Position numbers and translations under genes: made by a program
Part shown: one piece after another, positions 1-9,160 of the stretch
Layout of the letters: every line of letters starts with the position of its first letter
Position numbering within the stretch: position 1 is the first letter of the stretch
Assembly: GCF_025263685.1 (NCBI RefSeq)
Contig: NZ_CP092109.1
Coordinates: 868,001-932,000 of the forward strand
Source of the DNA: Geoalkalibacter halelectricus
GTDB taxonomy: Bacteria; Desulfobacterota; Desulfuromonadia; Desulfuromonadales; Geoalkalibacteraceae
DNA: 64,000 bases
Direction of reading: 5' to 3'
The notes under the pieces: generated by a model
Told to the model about the DNA's origin: nothing
Database searches by the model: none
What the model saw: the letters and a program-made list of their open reading frames with translations, nothing else

Positions 1-1546
1 GCATGCAGGCACGGCGGGTGATGATGACGGAAACCTCGGGCCGCTCCATCTCCCGCTTGATGAGGTCGCGGGTCTCGTCGAGGCCGTAGGGGTCGATGGA
101 ATAGACGTGCTTGACGCCCACCGAGCGGCACAAACCTTCGAGATCCACCTGATAGCTGGGGTCACCCTTGAGGCTGTAACCGGTGCCGGGATGGTCCTGG
201 CGGCCGGTCATGCCTGTGGTGCTGTTGTCGAGAATGATCACCGTGGCGGTGGAGCCGTTGTAGACCATGTCGATCAGGCCGTTGATGCCGGTGTGCAGGA
301 AGGTCGAATCGCCGATGACCGCCACCACCTTCTTGCGGTCCTCGGGCGTGAGCACCTTGCTGATGCCGGTGGCGTTGCCGATGCTCGCACCCATGCACAC
401 GCAGGTATCCATGGCCGAAAGCGGCGGCATGAAGCCCAGGGTGTAACAGCCGATGTCGCCGGTGACATAGGCCTTGAGGCGGTTGAGCTGATAGAACACG
501 CCGCGATGCGGGCAACCAGGACACATGTTGGGCGGACGCTGCGGCAGGGTCTCCGTGGGAGTGAAACCCTGGGGAATCTCCTCCTTGAACAGGCCGGCGG
601 CCACGCGGCCGGGGCTCAGCTCGCCGCAGACCGACAACAAGTCCTTGCCATGCACCTCGATGCCCATGGCACGCACCTGCTCCTCGATGAAGGGGTCGAG
701 TTCCTCGATGACGTAGAGCGTCTTGCAGCGTGCGGCAAACTCGCGAATCAACTGCTTGGGCAGCGGATGCACCAGGCCGAGTTTAAGCACATGGGCCTCG
801 GGCAGCACTTCCTTGGCGTATTGATAGGCCACGCCGGCGGTGATGACGCCCACCTCGCCCTGGCCTTCCTCGATGCGGTTGAAGGACTGGGAACAGGACC
901 ACTCGGCCATTTTCGCCAGGCGTTCCTCGACGAAGTAGTGACGCTTGCGGGCATTGCCGGGCAGCATGACCAGCTTGGCCGGATCACGCGCCAGGCTCGG
1001 CTCTGGCAGCCCCTCAACCGGCGTCTGGGGATAAACAATGGATTTGGAGTGCGAAATCCGTGTGGTCGAACGCACCATGACCGGCGTATCGAACTGCTCG
1101 CTCGCCTCGAAAGCCAGGCGGGTGAAGGCGCGCGCCTCCTCGCTGTCGGAGGGCTCGAACATGGGCACCTTGGCAAAACGCGCGTAATGGCGGCTGTCCT
1201 GCTCGTTCTGGGACGAATGCAGCTCCGGATCGTCGGCGACGATCAGCACCAGTCCGCCGCGCACGCCCGTATAGGATAGGGTGAACAGCGGATCGGCCGC
1301 CACGTTGACGCCCACATGCTTCATGGTGCACAGGGCGCGCGCACCGCCGAAGCTGGCGCCGATGGTGACCTCCAGGGAGACCTTTTCGTTGGGCGCCCAG
1401 GACGAGTCGATGCTGGGATAGTGATGGGCGATGTTTTCCAGGATTTCCGTGCTGGGCGTGCCGGGATAAGCCGATGCCACCTTGACGCCCGCTTCGAAGG
1501 CGCCGCGGGCAAAAGCTTCGTTGCCCGAGAGAATGGTCTTGTCCAT
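1..1546 (-). CDS. iorA: Indolepyruvate:ferredoxin oxidoreductase alpha subunit (3' end outside window)
   Basis: Oxidatively decarboxylates aryl pyruvates from aromatic amino acid transamination to aryl-acetyl-CoA, passing electrons to ferredoxin in the cytoplasm. About 515 codons are visible. The N-terminus MDKTILSGNEAFARGAFEAG, the stretch SAYPGTPSTEI and the C-terminal TPP-binding part (GDIGCYTLGF near residue 360, GDSTFLHTGINGL near 410) are typical of IorA. The reading frame is open at the left edge, so the usual C-terminal [4Fe-4S] ferredoxin domain and iorB, if present, lie outside. The start at 1546 is preceded by GGAAAGGAC, a good ribosome binding site. The family assignment is firm; the intactness of the end cannot be judged. 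Confidence 0.93.
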   Translation of the reverse strand, partial: MDKTILSGNEAFARGAFEAGVKVASAYPGTPSTEILENIAHHYPSIDSSWAPNEKVSLEVTIGASFGGARALCTMKHVGVNVAADPLFTLSYTGVRGGLVLIVADDPELHSSQNEQDSRHYARFAKVPMFEPSDSEEARAFTRLAFEASEQFDTPVMVRSTTRISHSKSIVYPQTPVEGLPEPSLARDPAKLVMLPGNARKRHYFVEERLAKMAEWSCSQSFNRIEEGQGEVGVITAGVAYQYAKEVLPEAHVLKLGLVHPLPKQLIREFAARCKTLYVIEELDPFIEEQVRAMGIEVHGKDLLSVCGELSPGRVAAGLFKEEIPQGFTPTETLPQRPPNMCPGCPHRGVFYQLNRLKAYVTGDIGCYTLGFMPPLSAMDTCVCMGASIGNATGISKVLTPEDRKKVVAVIGDSTFLHTGINGLIDMVYNGSTATVIILDNSTTGMTGRQDHPGTGYSLKGDPSYQVDLEGLCRSVGVKHVYSIDPYGLDETRDLIKREMERPEVSVIITRRACM

Positions 1547-1662
1547 GGATGTCCTTTCCAGATTTATTTCGCAGTGATCGTTTATACAGGGGAAATTGCG
1601 GAACAGGGAATATAGATCAAGCCGTGGGGAGATGTCAATTTCATTCAGGATTATCAGGAGTT

Positions 1663-1689
1663 GGCGCCCGCTCCCGAAGAGCGGGCGCC
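1663..1689 (-). terminator. Hairpin downstream of the Na/Pi transporter gene
   Basis: Perfect 11-bp inverted repeat (GGCGCCCGCTC / GAGCGGGCGCC) with a 5-nt loop, 8 bases after the transporter stop codon on the minus strand. The U-tract that should follow is weak, so it may act as an mRNA 3' stabiliser as much as an intrinsic terminator. Confidence 0.6.
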
Positions 1690-1696
1690 ATACCGT

Positions 1697-3397
1697 TTAT
1701 TTGCGTCCGACCAAGGCCTTGGTGACGTTGAAGGTGTGGTCGCCGATCTTTTCAAAGCTGTGCAGCATATCGATAAAGACCAGCCCAGGGAGAACGGCGC
1801 ATTCTCCGGTATTCAGGCGAGCGATGTGGCCGTTGCGATAAAGCTCCTCGGCCTTGTTGATCGCCTTCTCGAAGAACTCGGCCTTTTCCATCACCGAGGT
1901 GTCGCCGCGCTCGACGGCTGAGATGATAAACGCAAGAAATTCGCGGGTTTTCTGGGCTATATCAGCGATTTCCTGGTCCGCGATATCGGAGAAGACAATC
2001 TTCTGGTCCTGTTTGCGCAAGCCCAGCAGCCAGATCTTTTCGCAGTAATCGCCGATCCGCTCAAGGTCGTTGACCATGTGCATCAGGGAAGCGATTTCCT
2101 TGTGCATCTGGGAGGAAACCGACTGCTGGGACAGGGCCACCAGGAAATTGGTCACCTCCTTCTGCAGCAGGTCGACAATCTCCTCCTTCTTTTCCAAGGT
2201 TTCGATGTGCTTGCGGTCATTGTCGCGCAGAAATTCGGTGGTTTCCTCGACCATTTCCAGACAGATCTGCCCCATGCGCTTGGTTTCGGAGCGCGCCTGC
2301 CCCAGGGCGATGGGCGGTGTGTTGAGAACGCGGGTGTCGATGTATTTGAGGTGAAATTCCTGCAGGGCGTCCTCTCCGCGAATGATGACCGTGGTCAACT
2401 TGGCGAGAATGCCAACCAGGGGCAGGAAAATAAGGGTGTTGATGATATTGAAGAGCGTGTGGGTATTGGCGATATGGCGTGCGATATACGGCTTATCCCC
2501 CTCACGCAACCCTTGGCCGAAAGCATCGGCCTGCGCCTGGGTTTGCAGGACAAAATCCGCGTCTCCGGGCGTGATGGCCGAGATGACTTGGAGAAAGGCG
2601 GGAAAGAGCACCAGCATGTAGGCAACGCCGATGGCGTTGAAGAGAAAATGTGCCAGGGCCGTTCGTCGCGCGGCCAGATTGGTGCCGACGGCGGCGAGAT
2701 TGGCCGTGATGGTGGTGCCGATGTTTTCGCCGAGAATCAAGGCCACACTGGCTTCGAAAGTCAGCAGTCCGCTGCTGGCGAGGGCCAGGGTGATGGCGAT
2801 GACCGCGGTACTGCTCTGCACAATCATGGTCATGATCGCGCCGATCAAAACTCCGAGCAGCAGATTGTCGCCGATGAGGAGAAAGAAGTTGCGGAATTCT
2901 TCGCTGGTACGCAGGGGATCGAACGCCTCGCGCATGATGGTGAGGCCGAAGAACAGCAGGCCAAACCCAAGCAGCGCCTCACCGAAATACGCCCGTTCAC
3001 GCTTCTTGCGGCAGAAAAGCCGCAGAAAAACGCCGATTCCGATGGCGGGCAAGGCATATTTGGTGATGGGAAAGGCAATGATCTGGGCCGTCACCGTGGT
3101 GCCGATGTTGGCGCCCAGCACCACGCCGATGGCCTGGGTGAGATTCATCAGGCCGGCATTGACGAAGCCGACCACCATGACGGTGGTGGCGCTCGAGGAT
3201 TGAATGATGGTGGTGACCCCGATGCCGACCAGGGTGCCCATGAAGCGGTTGTTGGTCAGGGCCGCTAGAATTTTACGCATGCGATCCCCGGCCAGCTTCT
3301 GCAATCCCTCCGACATGATTTTCATGCCGAACAGAAAAAGGCCCAAGCCACCGACTAATTTAAAAATGAAGGTTTGATCGAGAAGAACCGAGAGCAT
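1697..3397 (-). CDS. Na+/phosphate cotransporter family protein with PhoU-like C-terminal domain
   Basis: Predicted inner-membrane sodium-dependent phosphate transporter of the NptA/NPT2 type (566 aa). Residues about 1-310 are hydrophobic and hold the two QSSS-type repeats that mark this family (TTIIQSSSATTVMVVGF near 60-75 and MTMIVQSSTAVIAITLAL near 185-200). Residues about 345-560 form a helical PhoU-like domain, including an LERIGDYCEKI stretch. Length and architecture are normal for the bacterial two-domain form. The gene stands alone between iorA and an unrelated lipoprotein gene, with a hairpin after it. Substrate specificity is taken from the family, not read from the sequence. Confidence 0.92.
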   Translation of the reverse strand: MLSVLLDQTFIFKLVGGLGLFLFGMKIMSEGLQKLAGDRMRKILAALTNNRFMGTLVGIGVTTIIQSSSATTVMVVGFVNAGLMNLTQAIGVVLGANIGTTVTAQIIAFPITKYALPAIGIGVFLRLFCRKKRERAYFGEALLGFGLLFFGLTIMREAFDPLRTSEEFRNFFLLIGDNLLLGVLIGAIMTMIVQSSTAVIAITLALASSGLLTFEASVALILGENIGTTITANLAAVGTNLAARRTALAHFLFNAIGVAYMLVLFPAFLQVISAITPGDADFVLQTQAQADAFGQGLREGDKPYIARHIANTHTLFNIINTLIFLPLVGILAKLTTVIIRGEDALQEFHLKYIDTRVLNTPPIALGQARSETKRMGQICLEMVEETTEFLRDNDRKHIETLEKKEEIVDLLQKEVTNFLVALSQQSVSSQMHKEIASLMHMVNDLERIGDYCEKIWLLGLRKQDQKIVFSDIADQEIADIAQKTREFLAFIISAVERGDTSVMEKAEFFEKAINKAEELYRNGHIARLNTGECAVLPGLVFIDMLHSFEKIGDHTFNVTKALVGRK

Positions 3398-3500
3398 GAA
3401 ATTCCCTCTTCCCCGATGGCCCGGGGGGAACGGTGTTGAGGCGGGAGCGGAAAATTAGGCAAGAGATCGCCCGAAAAACGGGCTGAATATAGCGGAAGGG

Positions 3501-4142
3501 TCAGTTTTTTTCAACGGAAAAGGGGAAGCGAAAATCGGCATCCTGAGAGAGCGGTGTTCCGGGCAGATAATAGCGCAATTCGAAGGATTCCATGCGGGTC
3601 AGATCAGCGACGAAATAGATCAGTCCGGACACGCGTGTGCCGGGCAGAACGACGCCCTCGGGTAAGGCCTGGGTATAGAGATCCTGGGGGAAACGTTGAG
3701 GAAAATAAGGCAGAGAACTGTCGAAATCAGCGGCACGTGAAACGCGCACGGCATCTTGCAGGTAGTAAAAGCCGACAAAAGGATAAGGAATCAGGTAAAA
3801 GGAATCGCGTGCGATCATTTCGTGAACTTGCGACGGGGTGACGGGACGCTTTTGGTTGCCCTGTCCATCAACCAAATAGAAGCCATCCATCGCCAAAGGG
3901 ATGCCCTGGTTGGAGCCATTGTCGAAAGCTACCCAGAACGAGGTCAGGTTGTCGACCATTTGATAAGGGCGCACCTCAAGGTCCTGCACCCTGAGGGTCA
4001 GGCTCATCCCGTCGACTTGTTGCGTCACCGACCCGTCGGAGAGGTCGATTTGAGCGCCGGGCAGAGGTTGGGGAACGATCTTGACACCGCAACCTGTCAG
4101 TATCAGCAAAGCACACAGGACAACCAGAATCGTACGAGCCAT
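3501..4142 (-). CDS. Predicted lipoprotein of unknown function
   Basis: A 213-aa protein beginning MARTILVVLCALLILTGCG, a lipoprotein signal peptide with lipobox LTGC. The start at 4142 has GGAGG seven bases upstream; an upstream in-frame extension would lose the signal peptide and was rejected. The mature part is mixed alpha/beta without a domain I recognise; it contains the stretch VDNLTSFWVAFDN, suggesting an immunoglobulin-like surface fold, which is a guess. It follows the cyclic-nucleotide-binding gene so closely (stop and start one base apart) that the two are almost certainly cotranslated. Confidence 0.75.
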   Translation of the reverse strand: MARTILVVLCALLILTGCGVKIVPQPLPGAQIDLSDGSVTQQVDGMSLTLRVQDLEVRPYQMVDNLTSFWVAFDNGSNQGIPLAMDGFYLVDGQGNQKRPVTPSQVHEMIARDSFYLIPYPFVGFYYLQDAVRVSRAADFDSSLPYFPQRFPQDLYTQALPEGVVLPGTRVSGLIYFVADLTRMESFELRYYLPGTPLSQDADFRFPFSVEKN

Positions 4143-4143
4143 A

Positions 4144-4629
4144 TCAATAACCTCCGGCGTGGTGAGGTGATTTGCCCAGGGCAAAGCGCAGCATCTGATG
4201 GTAGTCTTCCTCCGCGGCCCGTACCCGCTCACTGAACACGCGCAAAATATTGCGCATCAGCTTCATCCCCAAGCGCGGATGGCGGTCGCACAGGCGATTG
4301 AATTCCTTGCGCGTCAGTTGCAGCAGGCCGGCCGCCTCAACGATGCGCGCCGTTACGGGACGACGTCCGGTAAGGACGAGGGCCAGTTCCCCGAAAACCT
4401 CCTCGGGGCCCAAAATGAGCAGGGTGCGTTCCTCGCCCTCGGCGGTGGACTTGGAGATCTGGACCGCGCCGCGCTGAATCAGATAGAGGCTCTCACCCGG
4501 CATGTTTTCAATGAAAACGGTGGTCCCTTCGTCCATGGACCGTTCCTTGAAGCAATCGCCCAGCAAGGCCAGCTCTCCTTCGTCGAGTCCCTTGAGAAGC
4601 GGGCTTTTTTCCAGACCGTCAAAAACCAT
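4144..4629 (-). CDS. Cyclic nucleotide-binding domain protein without a DNA-binding domain
   Basis: A 161-aa cytoplasmic protein made of a CRP-type cNMP-binding domain (residues about 10-125: FIENMPGESLYLIQRGAVQI, then GPEEVFGELALVLTGRRPVTARI, the phosphate-binding cassette region). It ends in a helix (about 125-150) with no helix-turn-helix, so it is probably a sensor or partner subunit, not a transcription factor. GAGG lies upstream of the ATG. It is the first gene of a pair with the lipoprotein at 3501-4142. The ligand is unknown; the cassette has GELA and R..TARI in the expected order. Confidence 0.82.
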   Translation of the reverse strand: MVFDGLEKSPLLKGLDEGELALLGDCFKERSMDEGTTVFIENMPGESLYLIQRGAVQISKSTAEGEERTLLILGPEEVFGELALVLTGRRPVTARIVEAAGLLQLTRKEFNRLCDRHPRLGMKLMRNILRVFSERVRAAEEDYHQMLRFALGKSPHHAGGY

Positions 4630-4642
4630 GGCGTCCTCTGCC

Positions 4643-5119
4643 TTAGCGCGTGATCACCTCTTCCATACCGGCGGTGCCGATATCCATTAGGTTATCATAA
4701 AGGACGATTTCCACACGATCCGGAGAAAGAGTATCATTCCGATCGGATTTCGCGGCAAAGCCGGTGAGGATGAGGGAAAATTTCGGCAGGCGTTCTTTGA
4801 TCGCCTCGCCCACCGATTGCGCGCGAACCATGGCCAGGGTCACGGCATCGCCTCCCCCGCCGCCGGAACTGGAAAAACCCTCGATGCGCACCAGCAGCCG
4901 ATCATAATCCAGATCGCGCAACCCCGGCATCAAGCCGGCCAGCTGGGTAAGCCCCTGGGCACTTAAATCGTCGGCCCCGGGAAGAAAATCGACCGTGCCC
5001 AAAACCTTGCGGCCGGCAAGCAAGTCATGCGTTGCAGGCTGTTGCGCGGACATCGGCGCCTCGGCCCAGGCCAGGACATAAAACAGCATGACGTACAGGG
5101 CGGTGAGGATAAATTTCAT
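4643..5119 (-). CDS. Small exported OmpA-like protein
   Basis: A 158-aa protein with an N-terminal signal peptide (MKFILTALYVMLFYVLAWAEA) followed by a short domain whose pattern (VDFLPGADDLSAQGLTQLAGL, LLVRIEGFSS, RAQSVGEAIKERL, DRVEIVLYDN) follows the peptidoglycan-binding OmpA C-terminal fold. A run of glycines replaces the usual HTD loop, so peptidoglycan binding is uncertain. Its ATG overlaps the stop of the upstream OmpA-family gene by four bases, indicating translational coupling. It probably arose as a degenerate partner of that protein. Confidence 0.72.
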   Translation of the reverse strand: MKFILTALYVMLFYVLAWAEAPMSAQQPATHDLLAGRKVLGTVDFLPGADDLSAQGLTQLAGLMPGLRDLDYDRLLVRIEGFSSSGGGGGDAVTLAMVRAQSVGEAIKERLPKFSLILTGFAAKSDRNDTLSPDRVEIVLYDNLMDIGTAGMEEVITR

Positions 5120-6618
5120 CGCATTCCATCCTTGGGCAGCAGCACCAGAATTTCAACCCGCCGATTGAGGCTGCGTCCCTCGGCCGTCTCGTTGTCGGCC
5201 AGGGGCTGATCCTGACCAAAGCCCTTGACGAAAATCCGGGCCGGATCCAACCCCTCATGCCCGGCGATATAGGATCCCATGGCAATGGCGCGGCGCAGGG
5301 AAAGCCTTTCATTGTATTGCGCCGAACCGACGTTGTCGGTGTGTCCGTCAATGCGCAGCAGAAACCAGCGTCCCTCCCTTCTCAGATCGGCGATGATCTC
5401 CGAAACGGCTTTTCTGCCTTCGTCGGACAGGCTGTGTTGATCAAAACCAAAGCTGAATTCGGGCAGGCGGAATTTGCGGTACACATAGGTTCGAATCGCT
5501 TCCTGGGATGATTCGTCGGGTGCGGGTGCCGCAATAGTTTCCGCGACTGGGGATGGTGCGGAGGTCATGGGTGCCAGGGGGCTGAGCCCGCGGGTGCGCA
5601 CGGGCGCGCCTTCTGCTTGGGGCAGGCGTTCGGCCGCGGTGAGAATGACATCCGGTGCCGAGGCAGTCGGAGCCACGGGCATTTCATGCAATTCAACCCC
5701 GGTGAGGGCGCGGGGTTGTGCCTGGGCGGCCAGAAGCGGCGAAAGGGGGCGGATGCCGGGCAGCTCCTCGGTGTCGGGCGCCGCTCCAGCCGGAGCGGAA
5801 ACGGGGTCGGGAGGCTGAATCAGGCGCGGCACCGGAACGAAATAAGTGCCGATCCCCTGGGTCGTGGACATGCCGGCAAGAATGCGCCAATCCGGCGAAG
5901 CATCGGCGATCCCCACGCCCACACCAAGATTTAAGGTCAGATGCGGGGAAGCGAAGTATTGCAGCCCGATCATGGCCTCGCCCTCCTCCCCTCGCCCTTT
6001 TTCCTTCTCCGTCGCATAGCCCAATTCGGCGATCAGGCGAGCACGGGGGTTGGGATAAAATTCAATGCCGCCACCGACCAGAACCTGATTATCGTAGTGC
6101 ACATCCCTGGGACTGTCGTTGCCCTGATAGCCGATGTTGGCATGAACACCGAAGCGCTCCGGGCGGTAACTGCCGATCATGCGGCCGAGGTAACTGTTGA
6201 CGCCGTCGCGTCCGGGGTCGTCGGCTACGGAGCGCCGCCCTTGGACATCCATGGCCAGTTTAAAAGGCGAGGAGCGCTTGCCGAGGACACGCGCCTTGAA
6301 GCCCAAGGCCAGATCACCACGCCCGCTGGCCAGGTCGTCGTCATTGAACAGCAGGTTGGGATAGGTACCGTAAACTTCCAGGAAAGAGCCGAGGCCCAGG
6401 GTCAAGGCGACCGGTGCCACGGTGGCGCTGCCCCCATCACCGTCGGAGTGATTGAGCCACAGACCGAAGCTGAGATTGCCGGCGTCCAGGGTCTCGGCGC
6501 TGGGTTGCGACAAAAGGCCGGTGTCGCCGAATTGGGTGGGAACCGCGTGACAGGGTGCTGGATTCAGCCATAGGGCCAAGATACCGATGACCAGCAACAG
6601 GAGGACGGTGGTTCTCAT
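5116..6618 (-). CDS. OmpA family outer membrane protein
   Basis: A 500-aa outer membrane protein. It has a signal peptide (MRTTVLLLLVIGILALWLNPAPCHA), an N-terminal beta-rich region (about 30-265) resembling an outer membrane barrel (LTLGLGSFLEVYGTYPNLLF, YQGNDSPRDVHYDNQVLVG), a proline/alanine-rich linker (about 265-370) and a C-terminal OmpA domain (about 385-500) with the peptidoglycan-binding signatures LRIDGHTDNVGSAQYNERLS and NRRVEILV. It likely anchors the outer membrane to the cell wall. It forms a two-gene unit with the small OmpA-like protein downstream. The loading of the barrel (porin or purely structural) cannot be told. Confidence 0.88.
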   Translation of the reverse strand: MRTTVLLLLVIGILALWLNPAPCHAVPTQFGDTGLLSQPSAETLDAGNLSFGLWLNHSDGDGGSATVAPVALTLGLGSFLEVYGTYPNLLFNDDDLASGRGDLALGFKARVLGKRSSPFKLAMDVQGRRSVADDPGRDGVNSYLGRMIGSYRPERFGVHANIGYQGNDSPRDVHYDNQVLVGGGIEFYPNPRARLIAELGYATEKEKGRGEEGEAMIGLQYFASPHLTLNLGVGVGIADASPDWRILAGMSTTQGIGTYFVPVPRLIQPPDPVSAPAGAAPDTEELPGIRPLSPLLAAQAQPRALTGVELHEMPVAPTASAPDVILTAAERLPQAEGAPVRTRGLSPLAPMTSAPSPVAETIAAPAPDESSQEAIRTYVYRKFRLPEFSFGFDQHSLSDEGRKAVSEIIADLRREGRWFLLRIDGHTDNVGSAQYNERLSLRRAIAMGSYIAGHEGLDPARIFVKGFGQDQPLADNETAEGRSLNRRVEILVLLPKDGMR

Positions 6619-6708
6619 TGAGCCTCTTTCCTTGCCTTGGGTGTGACGAGACGAGAGTTGATCTTTGCGGCAAGATTAAAGGCATCATATTATTTTTTTT
6701 ACATAAAA

Positions 6709-7245
6709 TCAACCCTTCTTTCCGCTGCGGGTCTCAAGCAAGAAAAAATAATGCTGCATGTATCCCACGTAGTTTTGCGCGGAGATTTTTAAATGAGCGC
6801 GCTCCGCTTCGCTCAACGGGCGCTTGACGCGTGCCGGACTGCCCAACACCAGGTGGCCCGGGGGAATCTGGGTGCCGGGAGATACCAGCGATCCGGCCGC
6901 AACCAGGCAGTCATCGCCGATAACGGCACCATCGAGAATGATGGCCCCGATGCCGATCAGGCAGCGACTGCCGATGGTGCAGCCGTGCAGCGTCACGTTA
7001 TGGCCGACCGTCACCTCATCGCCGAGCACCGTCGGATGGGTTTCGCGCGTGACATGGATCATGGTGCCATCCTGAATATTGGTGCGCTCGCCGATGCGAA
7101 TGTAGTTGACGTCACCGCGAATGACGACATTGAACCAGATACTTGACTGATTGCCGATGTGGACGTCGCCGATGATTTTGGCGCTGGCTTCGACAAAAAC
7201 CTCACCGTCGAGTTTGGGGGCGGCTTCGAAAAAGGGCATCAACAT
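6709..7245 (-). CDS. Gamma-carbonic anhydrase family protein
   Basis: A 178-aa left-handed beta-helix protein of the YrdA/PaaY/CaiE type. Hexapeptide repeats run through residues about 15-150 (VEASAKIIGDVHIGNQSSIW, NIQDGTMIHVTRETHPTVLG, VTVGHNVTLHGCTIGSRCLI). The three zinc-ligand histidines appear as MIHV, VGHN and LHGC. The start at 7245 is chosen because GGAG sits eight bases upstream; an ATG 18 bases earlier lacks one. Family members are metal enzymes, some with carbonic anhydrase activity, many of unproven function. It stands alone. Confidence 0.9.
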   Translation of the reverse strand: MLMPFFEAAPKLDGEVFVEASAKIIGDVHIGNQSSIWFNVVIRGDVNYIRIGERTNIQDGTMIHVTRETHPTVLGDEVTVGHNVTLHGCTIGSRCLIGIGAIILDGAVIGDDCLVAAGSLVSPGTQIPPGHLVLGSPARVKRPLSEAERAHLKISAQNYVGYMQHYFFLLETRSGKKG

Positions 7246-7299
7246 AGAATCTCTCCAGGTCAAAAATCGCTATCCATTTTGGTAACCGCGAAAACAAAT

Positions 7300-7332
7300 C
7301 AAGCCCGGAAAAGACGGTCTTTTCCGGGCTTG
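7300..7332 (-). terminator. Terminator of ihfB
   Basis: A 15-bp perfect stem (CAAGCCCGGAAAAGA / TCTTTTCCGGGCTTG) with a 3-nt loop, followed on the minus strand by TTTGTTTT. It lies about 85 bases after the ihfB stop codon. Confidence 0.8.
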
Positions 7333-7415
7333 TGGACCACTAAGCGTACACGACCCTTGAATCTTCCCTGGCAAAGCAGCGCGATCCTGATCTTTAAATG
7401 GTCAGCGATAAACCC

Positions 7416-7700
7416 TTAATGGCGGCCTTTGTTGACCCGCTCGCGCAGTTCCTTGCCAACCTTGAAAAAGGGCAGCTTTTTGGGCTTGACGTGGATGACC
7501 TCACCCGTCTTCGGGTTGCGCCCCATGTAGTCCTTGTAATCCTTGACCACGAAACTGCCGAACCCGCGGATTTCAATGCGGTCGCTGTTGATCAGGGCAT
7601 CGGTCATGGAGTCGAAGATCAGATTAACGATTTCCTCTGATTTCTTGTAGGTCAGGTTCTTCTTGCTGGCCAGTTTTTCGACGAGTTCAGATTTGTTCAT
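7416..7700 (-). CDS. ihfB: Integration host factor beta-type (HU family) DNA-bending protein
   Basis: A 94-aa nucleoid protein that bends DNA as a dimer with IhfA and assists recombination and sigma-54 promoters. It begins MNKSELVEKLASKKNLTYKK, has the family signature GFGSFVVKDYKDYMGRNPKT with the intercalating proline in NPKTGE, and is the normal length. GGAGGCACC precedes the ATG at 7700; the in-frame upstream extension is rejected because of that site. The call as IHF-beta and not plain HU rests on the KSELVEKLA start and R-rich C-terminus. IHF is relevant here because a sigma-54 activator is encoded at 55.6 kb. Confidence 0.9.
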   Translation of the reverse strand: MNKSELVEKLASKKNLTYKKSEEIVNLIFDSMTDALINSDRIEIRGFGSFVVKDYKDYMGRNPKTGEVIHVKPKKLPFFKVGKELRERVNKGRH

Positions 7701-7878
7701 GGTGCCTCCGGAGAAAAATCGCCTGGGCGTCAACCAGAAACAACTCTAAGCATTTAAAACCTTTGTAAAAATATACCCCCAATAAAAAAGCTGTCAACAA
7801 GCCGAGCGATTTTCATGAAGTGGCGATAGCCGCCCCCATTGGTAATCGTCACTCTCTCATGGGAACGTATCCAGGCGT

Positions 7879-9138
7879 TCAGGACACCGAGAGAATTTTT
7901 TCGGCCGCGGCCCGCAGGTCGGGAGATAGGCCGGGATGCCCCAGGGCCTCCTCGACCAGGGCGCGCCCCTCCTTTTTCCAGCCGCGCGCCAGGTAGGTTT
8001 CACCGATGCGCAGTCGCCAGCGGGGGTTGCCGGGCTCCTGGCGCGCCGCCTGGTTGAAGGCGTCCAGGGCCTTTTCGAGATTGCGCCCATGACGCAGCCA
8101 GAATTCGGCGAGATGAGCCGACGCCCCTCCCTTGCAGCCGCCACCGCTCATGCGGGCCAACAATCGCTCCGCTTCGCCAAGTTCGCCGCGCCGCTCAAGC
8201 AGCGAAGAGGTCAGCAACAGAATGTCCGGATCGGCCGGGCCGGCGTCCAGGGCCTGGCGGGCGTAATCCAGAGCCTGATCGTAATCACCCTGCCGAGTAT
8301 GAATGATGGCCAGTCGGGACAAGCAGAAACTCGGAGCGCTGCCGGATTCGAGGCCGCGCAGGGCATGGTCGCGGGCCTCGTCCAGGCGCCCGGCGCCAAG
8401 TGCCAAAGCGATCAGGGCCTCAAGGGCAGGAACGTGGGAGGGATTGAGTTCCAGGGCGCGCCGCAGATCCCTCTGGGCCGCCGCGCTGTCACCGGAACGC
8501 GCCGCCAGACTGCCCCGTTCGAAATAATACAGATCGCTGCGTTCGGCCTCCGGCACCTGGGCGTAGAGTTCCAGAGCTTGCGCGTCGCGCCCGTCGTGGG
8601 TGGCGAGAAAAGCACGCCGAAAAGCATCGGAAACATCGAGATAGCGCTCCGCCAATTCGGCAGGATAAGACGCTAGAGTCAGCTCAAATCTGCTCGCCTC
8701 ATCGAGAAATTCCGCATCCTCTCCGACTGGCGCGGCGGTGCGGCCGGTGGAACCCCCCCCCGTGCCACAATGAACCGCCCCGCCCGGACCTGGAGAAGAA
8801 GCCGGTTTGGCGGGGGCGGCGAGGCCGGTCAGAGCCGCCTCGATGGCCTTGCGCAAAACGTCATCGCGAACCTGAGACAAGGCGAGTTCGAAGTGTTCAC
8901 GGGCCTTGACCGTTTCTCCAGCCCGCGCGCACCCCTCGCCTTCCTCGAGATTGAGTTGCGCCAGTTGATCGCCGGCTACCTGAAGAAGCGATTCGAACGC
9001 CTCTCGGTCCGCCGTGCTGAGTTCTTCAGGACGTACATTTTCGCTGAATTGCAAAACATCCGCCCAGCGCGCGTCATCGCGGGCGCGCCGCATCTGCTCA
9101 AGGGGAGTTTTGCGGCCGAATAGCCGTGAAAAAACCAT
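7879..9138 (-). CDS. Tetratricopeptide repeat protein
   Basis: A 419-aa protein starting MVFSRLFGRKTPLEQMRRAR. After a low-complexity linker (residues about 105-145, rich in Pro, Gly and Ala, containing a run of nine G on the coding strand) it is built of TPR units (for example RDLRRALELNPSHVPALEAL, YDQALDYARQALDAGPADPD, LEKALDAFNQAARQEPGNPR). There is no signal peptide, so it is probably a cytoplasmic scaffold. The start is the ATG at 9138; the long in-frame extension upstream lies inside the next gene in another frame. No specific partner can be named. Confidence 0.8.
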   Translation of the reverse strand: MVFSRLFGRKTPLEQMRRARDDARWADVLQFSENVRPEELSTADREAFESLLQVAGDQLAQLNLEEGEGCARAGETVKAREHFELALSQVRDDVLRKAIEAALTGLAAPAKPASSPGPGGAVHCGTGGGSTGRTAAPVGEDAEFLDEASRFELTLASYPAELAERYLDVSDAFRRAFLATHDGRDAQALELYAQVPEAERSDLYYFERGSLAARSGDSAAAQRDLRRALELNPSHVPALEALIALALGAGRLDEARDHALRGLESGSAPSFCLSRLAIIHTRQGDYDQALDYARQALDAGPADPDILLLTSSLLERRGELGEAERLLARMSGGGCKGGASAHLAEFWLRHGRNLEKALDAFNQAARQEPGNPRWRLRIGETYLARGWKKEGRALVEEALGHPGLSPDLRAAAEKILSVS

Positions 9139-9160
9139 GGGGAAAGTCCCTGTATCGGAA

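Noticed and set aside
2078-3268. 396-codon plus-strand frame
   Set aside because: Antisense to the Na/Pi transporter gene; no domain and no ribosome site.
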